Source: Bacteroidales bacterium (GTDB lineage Bacteria; Bacteroidota; Bacteroidia; Bacteroidales; UBA932). Taken from it: DNA of 5,136 nucleotides. Position 1 is the stretch's first letter, and each line of letters opens with the position of its first letter. The notes beneath the pieces are model-generated. The model made no database searches. It saw only the letters and a list, made by a program, of their open reading frames with translations, and was not told the origin of the DNA. The stretch lies in contig JAFROA010000227.1 of NCBI GenBank assembly GCA_017429885.1, positions 1 to 5,136 of the forward strand, given 5' to 3'. The position numbers and the translations under genes were made by a program. This document shows positions 1 to 5,136 of this stretch, one piece after another.

Positions 1-815
1 GCCGCCATAAGACCATTAAAAGTTGCCGAGCGATAATTGCTGACCGGCCCGATATATCCAAGTTCCAAGCCCACCAAAGCAGCTTTGACAGATTGTTCCA
101 TATATTTGAAGCCATGTGATATGCCACCTCCGAAAAGCAGACACTCTGTCCCTAAGACCTTAAGTTGTCCCCAAATAGCCTCGGCGAGCGACGACCCGAT
201 ACGGCCATATGTCTGAAGAGCAGCCCCATCGCTGACTTCGGCGGCTTTCTCTATATCGATGACATCGGGAACATCTCTGCCGGAAAGCCCGCGATAAAGG
301 GACAATATCCCCCTTTTGGACACATAATCCTCAAGAATTCCATCCCTGTAAGGGCGGTCCCAAATCGAAATCGCTGGCGAGCCGGTTGAATTGCAGAGAA
401 CTTTCCCGCCGGAGGATGTGGCGAAACCGAGTCCGGTTCCAATTGAGACGAGAGCGACCCTGCCATATCCTTTCGCTGCCCCGGCTGTCATCTCCCCGAG
501 TAACATGCAATTCACATCGTGGATAAAAAATAGCCCAATACCGTCCGGAATACCAACTAATTCTCTGAAAGAGCGGCCATAGACAGAAGCGAATTTGTGT
601 CTCATGAGAAAAACACCATTCGCATAATCGAAAGGTCCCGGAATAGCGATTCCAATCTTATCTATATCTGATATGTCGCCAACCGCTTCTCTCAGAGATG
701 AGCTAATCAACGAGGCTTCACCACCCGAGTCAATCGGCACACTCCTGCCGTCGTCACATTTTACGAAAGTGCCGCCGACATCCAGCAAACGAATATTACC
801 TTTAGGCTGGATCAT
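1..815 (-). CDS. ROK-family sugar kinase, atypical (C-terminus cut by window edge)
   Basis: Likely a cytoplasmic ATP-dependent sugar kinase. The frame is open from ATG at 815 to the left edge, giving 271 full codons. The N-terminal phosphate-binding loop is seen as DVGGTFVK (residues 12-19), the first lobe has GIAIPGP (55-61), and the catalytic Asp lies in HDVNCMLLGE (D100), equivalent to NDANxxxLGE of typical ROK enzymes. SIGTGLGFA (124-132) is the second phosphate loop and LLFGGGIS (226-233) the adenosine-site glycine motif. The end, RSATFNGLMAA, matches the usual last-helix region, so perhaps 10-20 residues are missing. Odd: the E-x-G-H sugar-binding segment and the cysteine zinc motif are absent. 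In their place is a stretch ending RDGILEDYVSKRGI (157-170), aligned with the usual GCLExxxS segment. The start overlaps the upstream gene by 14 nt and has a plausible Shine-Dalgarno sequence. ROK membership is secure; the substrate is unknown. Confidence 0.9.
   Translation of the reverse strand, partial: MIQPKGNIRLLDVGGTFVKCDDGRSVPIDSGGEASLISSSLREAVGDISDIDKIGIAIPGPFDYANGVFLMRHKFASVYGRSFRELVGIPDGIGLFFIHDVNCMLLGEMTAGAAKGYGRVALVSIGTGLGFATSSGGKVLCNSTGSPAISIWDRPYRDGILEDYVSKRGILSLYRGLSGRDVPDVIDIEKAAEVSDGAALQTYGRIGSSLAEAIWGQLKVLGTECLLFGGGISHGFKYMEQSVKAALVGLELGYIGPVSNYRSATFNGLMA
802..815 (-). other. 14-nt start/stop overlap, isomerase-like gene to ROK kinase
   Basis: The sequence ATGATCCAGCCTAA contains both the kinase ATG and, in another frame, the TAA stop of the upstream gene. 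Such an overlap is typical of translational coupling within an operon and implies that the two proteins are produced together. Confidence 0.85.
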
Positions 816-2640
816 TCTCAAATCCCTCTCGAAGAAGCGTCTTGTGGACAGTGGCTGGGCCGTCGCCCAGATTCTCTATAACATAATGGCCGACCGATTT
901 CGGCACCACCACCATATCCAGATAATCAGCATCGTAGAAACACTCCGGGTGATCAACGGATCTTACCCGGATCCTCTCGCCATCTACTACCACAAGGACA
1001 TGGAAACGGTCCTTCGTGTCATCTTCAATCGAGGTCCAGAATTGGAGGCGCCTGAGCGAGAAATACAGAAGCGGATGCTCGCCCACTATCTCCTCCTTCC
1101 AGTCCTTCCCAGATCGGATCACACGAGGCTGCTGGACCACATTTGACCGGATCCAAGAAGTCCTCCTGTCTTGGGCTACATTCTCCTCCCCAAGAGCAGT
1201 ATGGATCGGACGCTGCTTTCCATCGAAGTCCAGACGCAGATAATCGTACATCTTGTACGTGTAGGAACCTATGGTAAGTGAGCCTATCTCAAGGATAAAC
1301 TGGTCGCGGCCGGAAGAGTGGATGGTCCCGGCGGGAAGCATGACCTGGAGTCCCGGCTTGGATTCCTCGTATGAGACATACTTCATATAGTCTACCTCCT
1401 CATGACGGGTGTCAGCGGCCTCTATCTCCTTGAAGAAGCGGGGAATATCCGCGTCGTCCCTGAATCCGATGAAAGTCTTGGCGTCATGCCCTGTGGCGAC
1501 GATGTAGTAGCTCTCATCCTGCCTGCCGAACTCACCGTAATTCTCAATATTGAACTTGGCTCCTGAATGGCATTGGATGCTCATGTTGCCGCTTGAGTGC
1601 CAAGAATCGTCATAATTAAAACGGATAGGGAAATAACTGTGGAACTTATCGACGCACTTATCCCCCATCATCTCCTTGTCCTCCTTCATAAAGAAGGTAC
1701 AGAAAGGGAATTCCACGACAGTCTCTCCGACCTGCACCAGGATGCTGACCTCCATGGGGATGAGGTCGAAAACCCAGGCGCAGTTTCGCATCTCTTGAGG
1801 AAGATGCCTCATCCGCTTGGTGTAAGTACCGCCCCAGACTCCCTCAATGTATACCGGCTTGCATCTGAAAGGGTATCTCACTTGCGCATCCATTACCTCT
1901 TTCAAAGCGCCCCCAGTGAGCATCTTGGCCTCACCGCTCCGGTTGTCGTCGATATAGTAATCCAGGGCATCGCTCTGCAGCAAATCTTTGCGCAAGTTCA
2001 CCGCCACTTCATAGTCGCAATAATAGCATCTCCTAATGATCAGGTTTGTGGTGAGAGGCTTGGACATGCCCAGGTTAACATATCGCCCCCCGCGGATGCG
2101 TAAGGTTCCCTCCATGGGTGCCACGTCCAGCCAACACTTGATGTCATATAGCGGACGCATCTCGCTGATCAGGCATCCATAGTTCCAAACGATCACCACC
2201 TCAGAGGCATCACGCGCCTTCTCAATTCGGGACTTGATCCCATCGAGCTTCTCCTTGTCCAGCAGTCCCTCGTACCCTCCATGGTAAATCATACCGAACA
2301 GAAGCGTGGGATCCTTTCTGGTGTCCCAACTGAGTTTGTCGTCAACCAACTCTTTGAACTCATCCTCGCTCTTCAAAGCCTGGTCAAAATCTAGGATCTC
2401 CGGGTCTATGCCCCTGGTGTGAAGCTGCTGGATCAATAGGTTGACGAACTCGCTGAAACCGGCAGTCGTGTATCCATCGATAGCGACCACAGCCCTACCC
2501 ATAGAGGCTATTCTTTTCGCCAGAGTGACAGCGCATTTGACGGAACCGACCGTCAATGAGGCGATTGTCCCATCAGAGAGCTCCGGACGATTCACCGGAC
2601 GGAGGTCATTGTAAGGGAACGGATTATAACAGAAACTCAT
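802..2640 (-). CDS. Class I mannose-6-phosphate isomerase-like protein with N-terminal degenerate P-loop domain
   Basis: A 612-residue cytoplasmic protein. Residues about 255-500 form the zinc-dependent cupin core of class I mannose-6-phosphate isomerases, which interconvert mannose-6-P and fructose-6-P. The core carries the family motif EGVWGGTYTKR (266-276) and the zinc ligands Q356 and H358 (IQCH), E376 (QDESYYI) and H441 (LPAGTIHSSG). It is followed by TYKMYDYLRLD (461-471) and KQRPIH (475-480), as in family members. Residues about 503-612 form a second cupin (HVLVVVDG, VVVPKSVGHYVIENLG). Residues about 48-200 resemble a uridine-kinase-like P-loop domain: IDGYTTAGFS (54-63) has the Walker A spacing but Phe62 replaces the lysine. 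From memory, long (~590-residue) isomerases with this extra domain occur in Firmicutes and Bacteroidota, so this is a known architecture rather than a unique fusion. The start lies 15 nt after the isomerase stop. The true substrate may be another sugar phosphate. Confidence 0.87.
   Translation of the reverse strand: MSFCYNPFPYNDLRPVNRPELSDGTIASLTVGSVKCAVTLAKRIASMGRAVVAIDGYTTAGFSEFVNLLIQQLHTRGIDPEILDFDQALKSEDEFKELVDDKLSWDTRKDPTLLFGMIYHGGYEGLLDKEKLDGIKSRIEKARDASEVVIVWNYGCLISEMRPLYDIKCWLDVAPMEGTLRIRGGRYVNLGMSKPLTTNLIIRRCYYCDYEVAVNLRKDLLQSDALDYYIDDNRSGEAKMLTGGALKEVMDAQVRYPFRCKPVYIEGVWGGTYTKRMRHLPQEMRNCAWVFDLIPMEVSILVQVGETVVEFPFCTFFMKEDKEMMGDKCVDKFHSYFPIRFNYDDSWHSSGNMSIQCHSGAKFNIENYGEFGRQDESYYIVATGHDAKTFIGFRDDADIPRFFKEIEAADTRHEEVDYMKYVSYEESKPGLQVMLPAGTIHSSGRDQFILEIGSLTIGSYTYKMYDYLRLDFDGKQRPIHTALGEENVAQDRRTSWIRSNVVQQPRVIRSGKDWKEEIVGEHPLLYFSLRRLQFWTSIEDDTKDRFHVLVVVDGERIRVRSVDHPECFYDADYLDMVVVPKSVGHYVIENLGDGPATVHKTLLREGFENDPA
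824..830 (-). promoter_or_regulatory. Shine-Dalgarno-like site for the ROK kinase
   Basis: On the minus strand GAGAGGG lies 8 nt before ATG at 815, inside the last codons of the mannose-6-phosphate isomerase-like gene. This is a good ribosome-binding position and supports ATG 815 as the kinase start. It is the only junction in the window with a recognisable Shine-Dalgarno element. Confidence 0.55.
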
Positions 2641-2655
2641 AACTGATATTTATAA
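2641..2655 (-). other. 15-nt AT-rich gap, translation leader of the 612-residue protein
   Basis: The only non-coding DNA in the window. On the minus strand it reads TTATAAATATCAGTT between the TAG stop and the next ATG. It has no Shine-Dalgarno sequence and no room for a separate promoter or terminator. Initiation is probably by re-initiation or by the A/T-rich, unstructured leader type common in Bacteroidota. Confidence 0.7.
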
Positions 2656-4095
2656 CTATTTGACATAGTGAAACTCAAACCCCATGATCTCGGCGAAGTA
2701 CCCGAGATGGGCGGTCCAGTCCCCATCAGCGAGAGCGAAGTGCTGAGTGGCGCCTATGCTGAGGATTCTCTCGAAAAGATCCTTGCATGGCACCTCGGGA
2801 CGGAAGATGCTGTGTGTGTATGTGGCCAGAAGGTGCTTCCCTTGGAGGGACTCGGCCTTGAAGCACACAAGCTTGTATCTGCCGGCCTCTTCAAACAGTC
2901 CAGCAATGGTTTTCATGCCCGGGCTGATCCTGTACCATGCGAAAGGAGCCCCGGCATATTTCCAGGACGTCTTCGCGAACCGGACATCGCGCGAGATGAT
3001 GACATTCCGCTGCCAGTCGGGGTCGTTGTGATCGTTAGGGCCGGCGTGTCCACCAGCGAATGTGCCGTAGTCATCCTCGATGTGGAACGGCTCCAGGAAA
3101 TTCACGTTCTTCCCAGAGAGTAGTTTCATCACATATGTAATCAGGCCGGCACCGATGTCGGCCTCGGGGACAAGCACAGACACATTGTCGTTGAACCATT
3201 GGGGGTAGAATCCTGCCCGGCATCCGGCGATCTTGAATGTGGCCTTGTCTATATCATTATACACGAAAACATCGATATCGTTGTCCATCGCAATATTCTT
3301 TATGGCAAGGCTGGCTTTCACGCATCCGATAAACTTGTCATATTCCACATCTTCCATCATCTCGTATCTTGACGTGAGTTCGTCCGCATATTCCTTAACC
3401 TCGGCTTCTGTGAGACGCTCAATGTACTCGCCATAGTCGGAATATGGGAGATAGTGGATTTCCGGGCCAATCTTAGTGAAAAGGTCATAGTTGTCGATGT
3501 ATGTGCTCCACATCGCCTCGTTCATGTTGGCCATGAGCCCAACATTGGATTGACGAAGGATGGTCCTTGCGCGGGCGGCCAGGGAAAAAACGCGTATCTT
3601 CTCGGTGACTTGCTCCCGAGTGCCGGTCACCACTGTGACGTTCCGGCGCGGTACGCGTCGAATCGACCCGGAGGCCTCTAGTGACCCCACCATGGTTCCG
3701 GCACAGAGGTAATCAATAAAATCATCCTCATCGAGAGTCGTCTCGAAAGACATTTTGGGCTTGGCCACATTTGTGAATATCATAGGAATGTCGGGACAGT
3801 CGCGGAGGAATCTTATCCATGCGAAATCCTCACTCCACGAGAGGAATTCCGTTATGATGAAATCCACCTTCTCATTAAAGAAGAGGCTAATCGCCTTTTC
3901 GGCGTCCTCTCTCTCATACACTATCCCCGGATATGCCAGATCCAGAAAACCCAAGGTGTTCCTAATCTCCTCTACCGCAGCCATCTTTCTCTCATGGTAC
4001 GTTCCCCTTTTCGGTCCTCCGAGATTCTTAAATCTCGGGGATGCGATTAGGAGAAGGCCAGCTTTGGCCTTTCTTGTTTTATCTGCCAGTCTCAT
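2656..4095 (-). CDS. L-fucose/L-arabinose isomerase-fold sugar isomerase, substrate unknown
   Basis: A 479-residue cytoplasmic protein, close to AraA in length (about 500) and shorter than FucI (about 590). The N-terminal half has alternating strand-helix segments of the Rossmann-like substrate domain (KAGLLLIASPRF at 11-22, VDFIITEF at 77-84, IPMIFTNV at 103-110). The C-terminal half carries an AraA-like metal and catalytic set by position: E311 (VPEADIGAG), E335 (NFLEPF), H350 (GGHAGPNDH) and H452 (TQHFALADGDW). These would bind Mn2+ and carry out aldose-ketose isomerisation through an enediol. The motifs differ from true AraA (no MEDYTYH, no GAHMLEV) and from FucI, so the protein is a separate subfamily. 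These residue assignments are my alignment by eye. It overlaps the transporter gene by 17 nt, and only a weak A-rich leader precedes ATG at 4095. The ORF is intact and ends in TAG. Family call likely; substrate not determinable. Confidence 0.8.
   Translation of the reverse strand: MRLADKTRKAKAGLLLIASPRFKNLGGPKRGTYHERKMAAVEEIRNTLGFLDLAYPGIVYEREDAEKAISLFFNEKVDFIITEFLSWSEDFAWIRFLRDCPDIPMIFTNVAKPKMSFETTLDEDDFIDYLCAGTMVGSLEASGSIRRVPRRNVTVVTGTREQVTEKIRVFSLAARARTILRQSNVGLMANMNEAMWSTYIDNYDLFTKIGPEIHYLPYSDYGEYIERLTEAEVKEYADELTSRYEMMEDVEYDKFIGCVKASLAIKNIAMDNDIDVFVYNDIDKATFKIAGCRAGFYPQWFNDNVSVLVPEADIGAGLITYVMKLLSGKNVNFLEPFHIEDDYGTFAGGHAGPNDHNDPDWQRNVIISRDVRFAKTSWKYAGAPFAWYRISPGMKTIAGLFEEAGRYKLVCFKAESLQGKHLLATYTHSIFRPEVPCKDLFERILSIGATQHFALADGDWTAHLGYFAEIMGFEFHYVK
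4019..4038 (-). repeat. Perfect 8-bp inverted repeat (hairpin) within the isomerase start region
   Basis: On the minus strand CCGAGATT and AATCTCGG flank the 4-nt loop TAAG, 57 nt downstream of the first base of the isomerase start codon. The segment encodes residues 20-26 (PRFKNLG). It would form a stable small hairpin in the mRNA just after the transporter/isomerase junction. It is not followed by a T-run in the transcript, so it does not look like a terminator. It may be chance or a modest translational or mRNA-stability element. Confidence 0.4.
4079..4095 (-). other. 17-nt start/stop overlap, transporter to isomerase
   Basis: The isomerase ATG (4095-4093) precedes the transporter TAA (4081-4079) in a different frame, so the genes overlap. 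The upstream leader is A-rich (AATAATAGAGAAT) with only a weak, too-close AGAG. Coupled translation from the transporter is likely. Confidence 0.85.
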
Positions 4096-5136
4096 ATTCT
4101 CTATTATTTTCGTAATCTTTCTGATATCTCCTAATCGCCACCGCTATCATCAAAAGGCCGCATACGATCCAGATTATCCCGAGTATCGGGAAAGTCGCGG
4201 AAAGGCTTCCCATGCTCTCTTTCAACGCCCCGAGAATCACAGGGGCCAGTGCTCCTACAGCGAATCCGGTCATTATCATAGCGCTGGAGCAACTCGAATG
4301 GAGATGCGGAGGAGTGACATCATATAGCACAGCGTATGTATTTGCATCGAAGAAAGCCCTGAAAAATCCCCATCCGGCGAACGAGAAGTAAAGCACCCAA
4401 ATCGCCGGATGACCTCCCATCAGGAAAATAAAAATTGCGCCTCCGATGAGCCCGGCTCCCTGAAGGAGCATCCTGGATTTCCTGTCCTTGACAGCCAACT
4501 TGTCGGATAAAGATCCAGCCAGTAGCACCCCGACGAACGCCGCCACATAGGTATAGAACATGGAGTTGAATCCTGCGGAGGCCTGGCTCTGACCGAACTC
4601 ATCCTGGAGATACGCCGGGACCCACGTCATATATCCAGTGATAACGAAAATCAGCCCGCTGAACCCGATTGTGAGCATAAGGGAGGTAGGGGTTGAGAAG
4701 ACGGTCTTGAACCCGTCGAAGAACCGCAGCTTCTTCTGCACAGGGGACCTGGAGGCATCTTCCTTGTCCCTCAACCTAAAGATCATGATAACACCCCAGA
4801 CAATTCCTGCCGCGCCGAAGATGATGAAGGAATATTTCCAACCGATATTATCGGCGATCAGCCCCGCCAGCCATCCAGCCATGATCACCCCTATGTAATA
4901 TGCCGTCTGATGGATGGACATAGCCCTGGCTCTGGTGTCGGTGTGATATTGGCCGAGAAGCGAGTAATTCGCCGGCCCGAAGAAGGACTCACCCCCGCCA
5001 GTGGCCACAGAACGGAGTAATACAAGCCATATGAAACTAGTAGCGAGGCCAGTAAACATAGTGGCGACACTCCAGAACAAGATGCTGATGGTTGTGACCC
5101 ATTTCCTGGAGAAGCGGTCACCTGCCCAACCACCGA
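4079..5136 (-). CDS. MFS transporter of organic-anion/sugar type (N-terminus beyond window edge)
   Basis: An inner-membrane permease, probably driving proton-coupled uptake of the substrate handled by the downstream enzymes. The frame is open to the right edge, giving 351 visible residues. The visible part opens with MFS motif A, GGWAGDRFSRKW, which sits in the loop between TM2 and TM3, so TM1-TM2 (perhaps 60-80 residues) lie outside. A TTG at 5080-5078 could be mistaken for the start, but it falls inside TM3. Ten membrane segments (TM3-TM12) follow, with a charged central loop (RDKEDASRSPVQKK) between TM6 and TM7. RSVATGGGESFFGPA in TM4 (visible residues 41-55) resembles the anion:cation symporter signature. 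SLSDKLAVKDRKSR is the second-half motif A, and FFRAFFDANTY in TM10 is typical of this branch. The end is hydrophilic (NNREYETGR) and overlaps the isomerase start. Hexuronates, sialic acid or simple sugars are all possible cargoes. Confidence 0.9.
   Translation of the reverse strand, partial: GGWAGDRFSRKWVTTISILFWSVATMFTGLATSFIWLVLLRSVATGGGESFFGPANYSLLGQYHTDTRARAMSIHQTAYYIGVIMAGWLAGLIADNIGWKYSFIIFGAAGIVWGVIMIFRLRDKEDASRSPVQKKLRFFDGFKTVFSTPTSLMLTIGFSGLIFVITGYMTWVPAYLQDEFGQSQASAGFNSMFYTYVAAFVGVLLAGSLSDKLAVKDRKSRMLLQGAGLIGGAIFIFLMGGHPAIWVLYFSFAGWGFFRAFFDANTYAVLYDVTPPHLHSSCSSAMIMTGFAVGALAPVILGALKESMGSLSATFPILGIIWIVCGLLMIAVAIRRYQKDYENNREYETGR

Noticed and set aside
673..1146. 157-codon plus-strand open frame
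   Set aside because: Antisense across the kinase start and the C-terminus of the isomerase-like gene; no domain-like pattern in its translation.
1597..2103. 168-codon plus-strand open frame with hydrophobic stretches
   Set aside because: Fully antisense to the conserved core and linker of the mannose-6-phosphate isomerase-like gene; no domain recognised.
2641..2655. AT-rich gap considered as an internal promoter (TATAAATA)
   Set aside because: Only 15 nt separate the genes, and no matching upstream element is evident; AT-richness is better explained as a translation leader.
2668..3123. 151-codon plus-strand open frame
   Set aside because: Antisense to the catalytic C-terminal half of the sugar isomerase; no independent support.
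4019..4038. Hairpin considered as an intrinsic terminator
   Set aside because: No U-run follows it in the minus-strand transcript, and it lies inside a coding region near the gene start.
3755..4327. 190-codon open frame on the plus strand spanning the transporter/isomerase junction
   Set aside because: It is antisense to two well-supported genes, crosses their boundary, and its translation has no recognisable domain. It is a shadow of codon bias on the other strand.

Overview
All four genes in this window lie on the minus strand, packed end to end with almost no non-coding DNA. The transcript enters at the right edge (5136) and leaves at the left edge (1). In transcription order the genes are: a major facilitator superfamily (MFS) transporter missing its N-terminus (5136-4079); a 479-residue sugar isomerase of the L-fucose/L-arabinose isomerase fold (4095-2656); a 612-residue class I mannose-6-phosphate isomerase-type metalloprotein with an extra N-terminal domain resembling a P-loop kinase (2640-802); and a ROK-family sugar kinase missing only its extreme C-terminus (815-1). 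The junctions are a 17-nt overlap, a 15-nt gap and a 14-nt overlap, so the four genes are almost certainly one operon with coupled translation. No promoter or terminator is inside the window. No gene-free stretch exceeds 15 nt, and I saw no RNA genes, mobile elements or CRISPR arrays.

Taken together the genes look like a catabolic module for a sugar or uronate: import by the MFS carrier, aldose-ketose isomerisation by the fucose/arabinose-type isomerase, phosphorylation by the ROK kinase, and sugar-phosphate isomerisation by the mannose-6-phosphate isomerase-like protein. The substrate cannot be read from the sequence. The kinase lacks the usual ROK zinc and E-x-G-H motifs, so none of the textbook substrates (glucose, fructose, mannose, N-acetylglucosamine) can simply be assigned.

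The organism is a bacterium with roughly balanced base composition. Dense gene packing, two starts without a clear Shine-Dalgarno sequence (A/T-rich leaders instead), and the style of the transporter and isomerases fit a gut-type Bacteroidota best. This is a low-confidence impression; Firmicutes or Spirochaetes are not excluded.

The most notable points are the degenerate P-loop domain fused to the mannose-6-phosphate isomerase, the atypical ROK kinase, the divergent fucose/arabinose-type isomerase, and an 8-bp perfect hairpin early in the isomerase reading frame.
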